64,000 nt of DNA from an uncultured Verrucomicrobiota bacterium (lineage in GTDB: Bacteria > Verrucomicrobiota > Kiritimatiellia > RFP12 > UBA1067). The notes under the pieces are model-generated. The model had not been told where the DNA came from, made no database searches, and saw nothing but the letters and a program-made list of their open reading frames with translations. How positions within the stretch are numbered: position 1 is the stretch's first letter; each line of letters begins with the position of its first letter. The stretch is taken from the NCBI GenBank assembly GCA_947305775.1, contig CAMZEN010000005.1:1-64000 (forward strand), written 5' to 3'. Shown here in pieces: positions 34,197 to 41,351 of the stretch. The position numbers were made by a program, and so were the translations under genes.

Positions 34197-35531
34197 TCAC
34201 CGCCGTCTAGCGGCAAGTCGTTGAACAGTGAGCAGCGTATCGTCGAGCCGCTTCAGCATGGACTCCTCCTCCATGCGGTCGGCAAGCTGGTACGCCTTGG
34301 ATTCGATTCCGGCGAACGCGCCCGCAGGGTCTGTACCTTGCGGAAGATTTATCGCCCTCTTGAAAGACTGTAACTCCGTGTCGATACGCGCCTGTGCCGA
34401 CGATACCGGCAAGGCCCGCTTGAGCCTGTAGATTGCCGAAGAACCAAACACACGCTCGTAGTTTCCTGCGAGTTTCTGTACCCGCTTGCCAAGCGTCGCC
34501 TCTTGATCACCCTCGTTCCTTGAACGCGACTTGATAGCGGCTGTCTGCTGCGCAAGCATGTTCAAGTCTGAATAACCGCGTGTTCGTGATGATGTGATAC
34601 GACTGATAAGATCTTTGATTTCCGCTTGCCTCGCCTTTTTCTTGGCAAGAGCCGACGGAACGGCAATCCATCCCTCCGCCATATCCTTGCAGTTCGCGGC
34701 GAACTCAGTAATGAGAATCTGGCCGTTAATGATTTCAAGCTGCTGCGCGGCTCTTGCGGCAAATGACGCGAAATCCGTTTTCAACTGCTCAGCCTTGTCG
34801 TTCAACGAATCGACATCCTCTGCCCCACCACTTGTCCGTACAGCCTTCGCCATGTTCGCGGCAAGTGCCGATGCACTTGCGCTCGCCTTGTTCGCTCGAG
34901 CCGAAATGTCCCCTACACGAATCTGCGAATCACGCCAGATTCGTAGTTCCCTCTCCTGTGACCATGTGGCCGTTCCCGCAGCCTCAATTTCAGATCTTAA
35001 CGCAACAAGTTCCGCGTTAAGACATTCAATCTCGGCAGGAGCGTTCCTGATATGTTCGCGCATTTCGCCCCGATCTTCGCTCGCCGTGGTAAACCACCTT
35101 GAAATCGTCTGCGGAAGCGGGCGCACCTCCTTGCGAGAATAACACTCCACCATGAATCTGCGCAACGTTGAATCCGCGTCAAACGCCTCGCGGTACTTCC
35201 GCAATGTTTCTCGCGTGAAATCAGTTGCCTCCAATTCTGATTCCTTGCGCACATTGTAGTCCTCTATCAGTTGCGCATGAAGACGCGACAATCGTTCACG
35301 GGATTGCTTGAAGTAGTCGCCTAGTTCGTTTGAGCTAGCCCACGCCTCGACCGACGCCGCCAGTTTCCCAGGCGTCTCAATCCCAAGAGCCTCTTCAGGT
35401 GTGGGTGGACGTTTCGGCTTCTGTGCTGGCTGGTTTTGCGTAGGCTGTTGATAGCCACGAGAACCAGAATCGCCACATCCGGCTATAGCGGCAAGGCACA
35501 TGAGACTAGCAACGATAATGGTCTTTTTCAT
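34197..35531 (-). CDS. Coiled-coil lipoprotein (444 aa)
   Basis: Unrecognised family. The signal peptide ends in a lipobox (CLAAIAGC, Cys19), so the protein is probably an envelope lipoprotein. A Gln/Pro-rich linker (25-45) precedes a mainly helical body with repeated heptad-like stretches (about 70-115, 180-290, 330-440). There are no membrane segments apart from the signal. It is preceded by an AGGAG site and lies 6 bases after the membrane-anchored coiled-coil gene, so the two could form an envelope-spanning assembly. This is inference from topology only. Confidence 0.68.
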   Translation of the reverse strand: MKKTIIVASLMCLAAIAGCGDSGSRGYQQPTQNQPAQKPKRPPTPEEALGIETPGKLAASVEAWASSNELGDYFKQSRERLSRLHAQLIEDYNVRKESELEATDFTRETLRKYREAFDADSTLRRFMVECYSRKEVRPLPQTISRWFTTASEDRGEMREHIRNAPAEIECLNAELVALRSEIEAAGTATWSQERELRIWRDSQIRVGDISARANKASASASALAANMAKAVRTSGGAEDVDSLNDKAEQLKTDFASFAARAAQQLEIINGQILITEFAANCKDMAEGWIAVPSALAKKKARQAEIKDLISRITSSRTRGYSDLNMLAQQTAAIKSRSRNEGDQEATLGKRVQKLAGNYERVFGSSAIYRLKRALPVSSAQARIDTELQSFKRAINLPQGTDPAGAFAGIESKAYQLADRMEEESMLKRLDDTLLTVQRLAARRR

Positions 35532-35537
35532 TTCTAT

Positions 35538-36332
35538 CTACTCCTGTGTTTGTTTGCGGCGGTATTTCTCGAGTCGTTCACGCTTTCTCGCTTTCTCGCC
35601 TGCGACACCTGTCGATACGTCCATCGTCTTGCTGTCCATGTTGCGACGCAACTCGCCGATTTCGACAGATGCGCCATGAGCGGCGGATAGGTCCTTCTTC
35701 AGCGATTCATACTCAGAGGCAGTAGCGATGGTGCGCCCGTCCGCTTCGCAACGACGGATGGCCGTCGACAGCGTTGCCACCTCGCGCTCCATCCGATAGT
35801 CGTAGTCCTTGAGAAGTTTTACATCCGCCTGGGCTTGAAGGATTTCTCGCTTCTTGCCTTCAAGGTCTTCGTCGCATTGCGCAAGGTCATCGCCGACTTT
35901 TTCGTCATCGGGGAACCGATCAAACTCGTCCTTGAGCTTTTCGAGCTTTCGCTCCAACTGCTTTCGCTCTCCGCGTAGACGTTCAAACGATTCTTCGGCG
36001 TTCTTCAGCCGTGATTTAATCGTGGCCTGCTGTCTGATGGTCTGCTCGCGCACGGACTTCATCGTTTTGATGTTGCCGTCCACAAGGGCCTTTGAAGGAT
36101 CTGGTCCGAGATCTGGCGCCTTGTCGGAAAGCATCTCATTGATGCGATCGCGCTTCAATTGCTCCGGCGTCTTTTCAATAGGCTTGGACTCCGCCGCCCG
36201 CCGTTCGTCCTCGCGCTCCTTTTCGACGGCGGCCAGCCGTGCAATGACGACAGCCAATACGCCGACAAGCGCGAGAATTATCAAAACCACGAGGCACGAC
36301 CCACCCCGTCTGCTATTTGAAAAAATACTCAT
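35538..36332 (-). CDS. Membrane-anchored coiled-coil protein (264 aa)
   Basis: Unrecognised family. One transmembrane helix at about 13-32 (CLVVLIILALVGVLAVVIA), then an almost continuous charged coiled coil (about 36-262) rich in Lys, Glu, Arg and Asp, e.g. RLRGERKQLERKLEKLKDE. Topology suggests an inner-membrane protein with a long periplasmic or cytoplasmic rod. Four bases separate it from the 252-residue lipoprotein gene upstream. Confidence 0.7.
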   Translation of the reverse strand: MSIFSNSRRGGSCLVVLIILALVGVLAVVIARLAAVEKEREDERRAAESKPIEKTPEQLKRDRINEMLSDKAPDLGPDPSKALVDGNIKTMKSVREQTIRQQATIKSRLKNAEESFERLRGERKQLERKLEKLKDEFDRFPDDEKVGDDLAQCDEDLEGKKREILQAQADVKLLKDYDYRMEREVATLSTAIRRCEADGRTIATASEYESLKKDLSAAHGASVEIGELRRNMDSKTMDVSTGVAGEKARKRERLEKYRRKQTQE

Positions 36333-36336
36333 GGCG

Positions 36337-37095
36337 TCACTTCACCCTGTTCCATTCATTAATGAATATCTGAGTGATGTCGAGCGCTTCATTTACATCT
36401 TTCTCAAGCTCAACAGGAATGCCGCCAAGCTGCCCAAGCTTTACCTTGTCCCAGGTGCGCGTGAAAGCCTGGTATGCATCATCAAAGCGCACAAGCGTCT
36501 CGCGGGAAGTCTTTAACCCCTTCTTGGCTGCATTGTACATGGCCGTGTCTTCGACATTAAGCACACGATTCTTGCCCATTGCCGTATTGATTTCCGCAAT
36601 CTTTGCATCCAACGCTTCCTCGTCATCGATCACCCACTGATCGAATGCAACAGGCCAGCCATTTTTCTTGCCCTCGGCTCGCGCTTTCTCCGCCTTGTCA
36701 AGCAACTCAAGGTATCCTTTAGACTTGTCGCCACCCGCCTTTATCTGGCGGTCATACTTGCCATAGATCATGCTTATACGGGCCTGAGCCTCCAACAACT
36801 TCTGACGAGTGAAGACCATCTGGTCGTTCGTCTCCTTGAACCACGCCATTGGCTTTGTTACATAAAGTGGCGCAGCATTCGTCTTTGAATAGCTCGCCTC
36901 CTCCTTGTCCCGCTTGGCCTCAAGCAGTTCTTCTGCCGTCGGCTCCTTCGGTTTCTCGTCGTTCTTTGTCTCTTCGACGGTTTTCCGCTTCTCTGCCGAT
37001 TTGGAGTTGTCCACCTCGACATCTGCGGAGCAACCGCAGAAGAAGAGTGCCCCTGTCATGGCCGCCCCTGTTACTATCCAACGTATTTTTTCCAT
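36337..37095 (-). CDS. Lipoprotein with helical body (252 aa), first gene of the island's left operon
   Basis: Unrecognised family. From ATG 37095 (MEKIRWIVTG) the signal peptide ends with the lipobox ALFFCGCSAD (lipid Cys at 20 or 22). A Lys/Glu-rich linker (about 28-65) is followed by a helical domain. The frame stays open for 85 codons upstream through the leader, but an AAAGGA site and the lipoprotein signal select this start. Tight spacing to the next two genes suggests that the three envelope proteins work together. Confidence 0.7.
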   Translation of the reverse strand: MEKIRWIVTGAAMTGALFFCGCSADVEVDNSKSAEKRKTVEETKNDEKPKEPTAEELLEAKRDKEEASYSKTNAAPLYVTKPMAWFKETNDQMVFTRQKLLEAQARISMIYGKYDRQIKAGGDKSKGYLELLDKAEKARAEGKKNGWPVAFDQWVIDDEEALDAKIAEINTAMGKNRVLNVEDTAMYNAAKKGLKTSRETLVRFDDAYQAFTRTWDKVKLGQLGGIPVELEKDVNEALDITQIFINEWNRVK

Positions 37096-37361
37096 TTTCT
37101 TTTCGTTCCTTTCTTGGTCAGATGTTTCGCCAACTGCTTGCAAACGGAACGAAAAGAAAACCTCTCTTCGTATCTCGCTGGAGGTCGTGAGATTTACCTT
37201 ATATGGGATACGAAGAGAGGTAAGCGCGTTTGCGCTTCCTCTGCATAGTATCGCCCTATGAAATTTCTCACGTTTCCAGCGACGATCGCTTGCAGCATTG
37301 CAAATTGTTTTCGGCGCATCGAATTTCTCCCCTTTGCGCCACAGTCCCACTTCCGCAAGAC
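37096..37361 (-). ncRNA. Structured leader RNA A of the left operon (candidate attenuator)
   Basis: Predicted 5' leader of about 266 nt. It shares ordered blocks with leader B (51476-51730): GGGAGAAAT (37323-37331), a 21-nt block (37282-37302), GAAAC (37272-37276), CATAGGG (37254-37260), a small hairpin (37222-37237) and AAGAAAACCTCTCT read on the plus strand (37154-37167, 14/14). It also contains a perfect 15-bp inverted repeat (37160-37174 with 37207-37221) followed in the RNA by UUUUCUUUU, which looks like a terminator, and an upstream overlapping stem (AGAGG...CCTCT) that could act as antiterminator. It matches no riboswitch consensus I know. Confidence 0.6.
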
Positions 37362-37367
37362 ATGAAC

Positions 37368-37376
37368 ATTATAACA
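37368..37376 (-). promoter_or_regulatory. Extended -10 promoter of the island's left operon
   Basis: Minus-strand TGTTATAAT; predicted start about 37361. The IS element lies 23 bases upstream of this box and would have replaced any -35 or activator region. Confidence 0.6.
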
Positions 37377-37468
37377 AAACATCGCACACAATAGCAAGCT
37401 GGAGTTTACCCATTTTTCGACTCGTCTCGACAAGGAGACCTGCCATTCGCGGTTTCAGGCACAAAAAA

Positions 37469-37538
37469 CGTAGCCCCTTCCCGCCGATCTTCGGTATAAT
37501 ACCGACTGCTAAAATCAACCAGCCAAAAAGGGGCTACG
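37469..37538 (+). promoter_or_regulatory. Transposase promoter inside an inverted repeat
   Basis: An 11-bp inverted repeat (CGTAGCCCCTT at 37469-37479, its complement at 37528-37538) brackets the -10 box TATAAT (37495-37500). The element's own transcript starts near 37507 and contains only the second arm. Transcripts reading in from outside contain both arms and would fold a hairpin right up to the GTG start at 37541, blocking translation. IS10 and IS50 use this kind of protection. Confidence 0.6.
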
Positions 37539-37540
37539 CC

Positions 37541-38854
37541 GTGAATGATACCATAATCGCCGCGAAAGCGAAAGAGCAGCACAACAACTTTCTGGGTAAA
37601 GTTTTTACCCATTTCTCGAAGCCGAAGGCCAGGTTCGTCAGGGAGACGACCTACGGGATACAGGCATCGGGCGACACGAAGCTTTCGTCCATAGTACGTG
37701 CCATAGAAGATGACGTCGCACCAATTCAGACGGAGAAGAGGCTGTCGCGCAACATCGAGGACGAGACGCTCGGGCAGGAGATTTCAAATGCGATCCTGTC
37801 GGAGGGAGCCCGCCATGTCAGGAAGGACACCCTCATCCTCGTCGACCCGACGGAGATACGCAAGGAGTACGCATGCAAGATGGAATACGTCACGCGCGTC
37901 AGGGACGCAAGCCGATCCTCGAAGGAAGGCCGCGATGTCATCGTCAACGGATACCACGGGTGCATCGCCGCAGCCTGCACGAGCTGGTCCAGGAAGACGA
38001 TCCCCCTGGTCCTAAAGCTCTGGTCGTCGCGTGCGTCTGGTTTCAAGGGCGCGAACGACGAAGTCCTGAAGATCATCAACGACATATTCTAGGCGACCGG
38101 CGGCAAGGGCATTGTCGTCTACGACAGAGGCGGCGACAGACCCGCCTTTTACGGAGATTTCATCGAAAAAGGCAGGGGCTTCATCGTGCGCGTCAAGTCG
38201 CGCAGCGTGCTCTCGTGAAAAGGTCAGCACGAGATCAGCTTCCTCGCGGAGAGCTGCACGATGCGGCATCATCATCATGTCGCGTTCGATTCGCACGGCA
38301 AGGAGTGCAACGTGCAGATATCCTTCGGCACAATGCCTGTCAAGCTCCCCATGTTTCCGGAAAGGCAGCTGCACCTGGTGGTCGTCAAGGGCTTCGGCCA
38401 GCAGCCGATGATGCTCCTGACGTCACTGCCGGTCGGCATGTCCTTCAAGTCGCAGTGGCGCATCGTCGAGTGCGACCTCAGCCGCTGGCGAATCGAGGAG
38501 ACCATAAGGTTCATCAAGCAGGAATACGGCTTCGAGAACATATGGGTGCACAGCTACAATGCCATCCGCAACATGGCCTCGCTCGTCCTCGCGTGCGCCT
38601 ACTTCGCCACGGTGTGGATCGGACGGCACCTGAAGCGGCAGGTCCTAGCGGAGCATCTGGCATACCTGAACAAGCGACTGAACGAGGTGCCGCAGTTCGG
38701 CGCGTACGCAATCACGTCAGGGCTCAAGCGCGCATTCTCCGCATCCGGAAGGCTCGCGAGGCGCATCGCCCGCATCGCTCCAAGCACCGAAAAGGTAGAC
38801 ATATCCCAGTACCTGTCGGGCTTCGCTGAACTGCTCGAGATCGACGACGGATAG
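37541..38854 (+). pseudogene. IS4-family DDE transposase with two in-frame stop codons
   Basis: A single reading frame of 437 codons from GTG 37541 to TAG 38852-38854, broken by TAG at codon 184 (38090-38092) and TGA at codon 226 (38216-38218). Catalytic motifs survive: LILVDPTEI (first Asp), IVVYDRGGDR between the two stops (second Asp), and RWRIEETIRFIK, matching R-(3)-E-(6)-K of the IS4 signature with Glu. The C-terminal helical region is intact. Neighbouring genes use TAG and TGA as ordinary stops, so this is an inactivated transposase, not recoding. Confidence 0.85.
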
Positions 38855-39025
38855 CATCGTCGACTCCCAATACGCAAAATACTCTTCCTGAAATCAACTT
38901 CACCCTAGAAAACACGGGACGAGCTTAACTTCTCATTTCAAAAAATGGGTAAACTCCACACATGCATAATGCCTTTCAAGGGAGAAATGACATGCGCTAT
39001 CTCCAAATCATGTAAACCTTTTGGT
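38855..39025. other. IS right end and short spacer, no gene
   Basis: Holds the last 104 bases of the insertion sequence, including its right terminal repeat, and 67 bases up to the PIN-like fragment. I see no coding region or convincing promoter. Confidence 0.6.
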
Positions 39026-39169
39026 TTATTCGCTGCGCTGAATCAACTCAAGGAATTCCTCTGGCGTAATAGCCTTGACGGGCGGTGCACTAAAGTCGCC
39101 GATGTTGCGCATCACGATGAAATCGCATTTCTCATTTTTCGGCGGAAGAACTTTAGAGTCCGGTTTCAT
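39026..39169 (-). pseudogene. C-terminal PIN-domain (VapC-like) fragment coupled to fic
   Basis: A 47-residue frame with ATG 39169 overlapping the fic stop (ATGA). Its sequence CDFIVMRNIGDF followed by ITPEEFLELIQRSE corresponds to the last strands and C-terminus of PIN toxins, where the D in CDFIVT/M-R lies at the end of the acidic site. The N-terminal two thirds, with the other catalytic acids, are missing. It may still be translated, but no toxin activity is expected. A second copy of the C-terminal end lies at 40330. Confidence 0.55.
39028..39075. repeat. PIN-tail repeat, copy 1
   Basis: About 48 bases nearly identical to 40331-40378 in the same orientation, both encoding PEEFLELIQ-S-E and a stop on the minus strand. 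The two copies flank fic. Confidence 0.75.
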
Positions 39170-40296
39170 CCTATGACCTCCCAATGTCCGCCTTTGTCGG
39201 GGCCAACGCGGCGAAGGCGACCAGCTTTCTTCAGGTTCGAAAGATGCTTCTGTATGGCTTGCCGCGAAATGCCTAGAGTATTTGACATGCCTGCTTGCGT
39301 AAGCGACGGGTGCGCCTTCAGCAACTCGATGAGTTTGTCAGCGGTTTTCTGACAGCCTTTTTCTGACAACCCTTTTCTGACAACCTTTTTCTGACAACCG
39401 TCTTTACCTGCGGCAAGCTGTCCCTTCTCGGCTTCCTTAAGCCCAATAAGAAGATACCGGTTTTTCAACTCGTTCTTCTCGCCAAGCATAAGGTTGCGGA
39501 AGAAACGTTCAAGAGGCTCCATGTCGCGAGATATTCCGGCAAGGGGATTTTCGTAGTTCGCCCTGACGAGTGCATTGCGGAAGAACCACGAATTTTCCGC
39601 AAACAGATCGTTCGTCGCCTTGATGCGCATAGACTTCAGATACTTTATCGCAAAGACCGCAATCGTGCGGGTGTTGCCCTCGCGGAACGGGTGTATCTGC
39701 CATATCCCGGCTATGAATCTTGCGAAATGCGAGACTATCTCGCGCTTGCTTTTGCCCGAATAAGAGTACTCTCGCTCGCGGTCGAAATCGTAGTCAAGTG
39801 TCCTTTCGATGACTGGCGCGTGGCCGTAAGTAACGCTATCGCCGCGCAAGACCCATTCGCGCTTACGTAGGTTTACTTCACGTATCGATCCGGCATGTGG
39901 TAACACGCCCTCGAAGATAAGGTAGTGCAGCGCAACAAGGTATGTCGGCGAGAAGTTGAAGCCCTCTTCCTCGATGACTTCGTTTATCCTCGCAGAAACG
40001 CGGTCGGCCTCCTTTACATCCTCTGGGATGTCGTGTCCGTCCTTTGTTTCATAGTAGCTGTCGATGATGCTTGTCGCTTCTGAGCCAGAGATTTCACCCT
40101 CAATATGGCGTTTCGCAACGGCAATCAAGTGTTTGGACGGAACAAGCCCATCAACCTTCTGCAAACCGATGGCGACAGCCCAGTTTTCGGCGCGTTCCCT
40201 CTGGCTCGCGCTTCTGGCCTGATAGTAGTTGTCAAACTCCTTAAGTGTCGGATCGTCGTATTGCATCACAACACCCGCTTCAGCGGCTTGCGCCAC
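39166..40296 (-). CDS. fic: Fic AMP-transferase with N-terminal VbhA-like antitoxin segment and C-terminal winged helix
   Basis: 376 residues. About 36-84 resembles the VbhA antitoxin fold (AENWAVAIGLQKVDGLVPSKH then GEISGSEATSIIDSYYE). The Fic domain spans about 110-280, with the catalytic motif HPFREGNTRT at 202-211: His and Glu are present, while Gly and the last Arg of the canonical HxFx(D/E)GNGRxxR are changed, as in a common Fic subgroup. A Lys/Cys/Gln linker built from repeats (about 297-318) leads to a winged helix (about 320-376) with TQAGMSNTLGISRQAIQKHLSNL. It would AMPylate a target and may autoregulate. GTG 40296 start; a later ATG (residue 11) is possible. Confidence 0.85.
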   Translation of the reverse strand: MAQAAEAGVVMQYDDPTLKEFDNYYQARSASQRERAENWAVAIGLQKVDGLVPSKHLIAVAKRHIEGEISGSEATSIIDSYYETKDGHDIPEDVKEADRVSARINEVIEEEGFNFSPTYLVALHYLIFEGVLPHAGSIREVNLRKREWVLRGDSVTYGHAPVIERTLDYDFDREREYSYSGKSKREIVSHFARFIAGIWQIHPFREGNTRTIAVFAIKYLKSMRIKATNDLFAENSWFFRNALVRANYENPLAGISRDMEPLERFFRNLMLGEKNELKNRYLLIGLKEAEKGQLAAGKDGCQKKVVRKGLSEKGCQKTADKLIELLKAHPSLTQAGMSNTLGISRQAIQKHLSNLKKAGRLRRVGPDKGGHWEVIG

Positions 40297-40297
40297 T

Positions 40298-40747
40298 TTA
40301 CGAGATAGATGTATTATACCAAATTTTCGCTATTCGCTGCCCTGAATCAGCTCCAGGAATTCCTCTGGCGCAATAATGACATGCGATGTGCGGGGACAGG
40401 CCTTGCCGCATCCAGTAGCCAATCCCGCTCTGGATGGTTGTCGAATATAACCGCATTCTCCGTTCAGGCACCAAAACATCAGCGATAACTGGCCAGACAA
40501 CTTTGGTGCGCACCATTTGTTGCTTTGGTGCGCACCGGAGCATGCTTTGCTGCGCAGCAAAGGTGTAAATGGTGCGCAGCAGAGACTGGTTTGGTGCGAA
40601 CTTCAACTGGGCGGAGACATGCGACTTGCAGAGCACAATCCCAGCCAAGGAACCATTGACACACATATTCACAATGACGCCGTGGGCGGCGCTGAGTTCA
40701 TCGATCCGCTCGACCACGCCGTTAACAAGGTTGATGATGTCCACCAT
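40298..40747 (-). CDS. Hypothetical ORF running through the iteron array
   Basis: A 149-codon frame starting at ATG 40747 with a good SD (AGGAG, 7 bases away). The first 50 residues (MVDIINLVNGVVERIDELSA...) look like a real small protein. From about residue 50 the frame runs through the 22-bp repeats and the PIN debris, which argues that only the N-terminal part was ever functional. No family recognised. Confidence 0.3.
   Translation of the reverse strand: MVDIINLVNGVVERIDELSAAHGVIVNMCVNGSLAGIVLCKSHVSAQLKFAPNQSLLRTIYTFAAQQSMLRCAPKQQMVRTKVVWPVIADVLVPERRMRLYSTTIQSGIGYWMRQGLSPHIACHYCARGIPGADSGQRIAKIWYNTSIS
40313..40321 (-). promoter_or_regulatory. Extended -10 promoter of fic
   Basis: Minus-strand TGGTATAAT, 16 bases before GTG 40296. 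The predicted leader is about 10 bases and has no SD. Confidence 0.6.
40330..40400 (-). pseudogene. Second PIN-domain C-terminal remnant
   Basis: The minus strand reads VIIAPEEFLELIQGSE and stops at 40330-40332. Sequence just upstream in another frame (FDNHPERDWLLDAARP) also looks like toxin-gene debris. No intact PIN gene remains. It is a near copy of the tail at 39028-39075. Confidence 0.5.
40501..40610. repeat. Five 22-bp iteron-like direct repeats
   Basis: Five units with exact 22-base period; cores start at 40505, 40527, 40549, 40571 and 40593. On the plus strand each has (T/A)TGGTGCGCACC or a close variant: the first two cores are the palindrome GGTGCGCACC and the third is the 16-bp palindrome TTTGCTGCGCAGCAAA (40546-40561). 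About 12 bases are conserved and 10 vary. The period equals two helical turns and is not a multiple of three, so this looks like a protein-binding array, as in plasmid replication or partition sites, not a coding repeat. Confidence 0.7.
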
Positions 40748-40768
40748 GTTTCGACTCCTGTTCCGCCG

Positions 40769-40849
40769 CTAATGCGACATTCCCTTGACCACCTCGAAGA
40801 CGAGCGTGGCGACGTAACCGCCGAACAACGTGAGGGCCGAGCGACCCAT
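40769..40849 (-). CDS. Possible small hydrophobic peptide (26 aa)
   Basis: ATG 40849 to TAG 40769-40771, reading MGRSALTLFGGYVATLVFEV then VKGMSH. One possible membrane helix. There is no clear SD, but it lies 21 bases before the SD-preceded ATG 40747. Could be a remnant or a small membrane peptide; no family recognised. Confidence 0.25.
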   Translation of the reverse strand: MGRSALTLFGGYVATLVFEVVKGMSH

Positions 40850-41233
40850 AGGGTGATGCGCCCGCGCCGAAGGCGTCGGGTTGCCTGAGCGCGAGATGCA
40901 CCTGCGGCAAAGCCGTCAGGTTCCCCGACGAGCAAGGCGAGGAGCCTTGCGAAGCAAGGGCGCAAGCGGGTGCGCGCGAACTGCGAAGCAGCCGCAAGGG
41001 GTCACGCGAGGCCGAGCGAAGAGAAGCGACTCAAAAACGCGGCAGGTTTGCCGCGAACAATCAAGCTGCCGCCCAAAAGTGCGGCGGTTCGCGGTGGGGT
41101 GATTATCTTATCGTGTTAGAATATGACCTTACTTCTCAAATCCGGCATAGGTGCAAAACAAGTGCTTTGCCACGATGCAACAGCAAAACAGTCGCACTTT
41201 TTGTCGAATTCACTTCATTTCTGTTTGTCGTAA
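40850..41233. other. Non-coding GC-rich stretch with short irregular repeats
   Basis: From about 40850 to 41100 the sequence is GC-rich with recurring GCGAAGC, CGAGC and AAGGCG words and several small inverted repeats (GCGGCAGGTTTGCCGCG near 41038-41055). From 41100 to 41233 it is AT-richer. I find no supportable gene in either half. It may be the transcribed remnant of an untranslated or replication region. Confidence 0.35.
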
Positions 41234-41242
41234 ATTATATCA
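41234..41242 (-). promoter_or_regulatory. Possible extended -10 promoter reading into the non-coding stretch
   Basis: Minus-strand TGATATAAT, identical to promoters seen before core genes here, with a predicted start near 41228. It points toward 40849 and the iterons. Only short frames lie downstream. Confidence 0.4.
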
Positions 41243-41260
41243 AAAGTGGCGAGTTATTTA

Positions 41261-41289
41261 GGCGGCAATCCGCAATACGGAATGCCGCC
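41261..41289 (-). terminator. Hairpin downstream of the RHS gene
   Basis: Stem GGCGGCA/TGCCGCC with an inner TCCG/CGGA extension after one mismatch and a 5-base loop, followed on the minus strand by TAAATAA. It lies about 62 bases past the RHS stop. The A/T tail is weak for a classical terminator. Confidence 0.5.
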
Positions 41290-41351
41290 ATAAAATACGA
41301 TCTATCCTTTGTATTTGACATGCCGACGCACATTAGAAGTCAAAGCCAATT

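Larger units (their letters stand above)
37400..38958 (+). mobile_element. IS4-like insertion sequence (about 1.56 kb), decayed
   Basis: Bounded by perfect terminal inverted repeats TGGAGTTTACCCATTTTT (37400-37417, reverse complement at 38941-38958). It carries one transposase frame interrupted by two stops. No clear target duplication is seen next to either end, so one flank may have changed since insertion. The element sits between the left operon's promoter and the Fic gene. Confidence 0.88.

Noticed and set aside
37096..37361. Known riboswitch class in leader A or B (c-di-GMP, SAM, preQ1, glycine, THF, T-box)
   Set aside because: None of the core sequences of these classes as I know them appear in either leader; only a covariance search can settle this.
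38090..38218. Programmed readthrough or stop-codon reassignment in the IS
   Set aside because: TAG and TGA end many intact genes in this window, and no recoding element is evident around either stop.
37298..38854. Two separate transposase genes (37298-38092 and 38261-38854)
   Set aside because: Both lie in one frame, the stretch between them encodes the middle of the same DDE transposase, and only the two stop codons separate them.
40501..40610. CRISPR array
   Set aside because: Unit length is only 22 bases with about 10 variable; CRISPR repeats and spacers are longer, and no cas gene is in the window.
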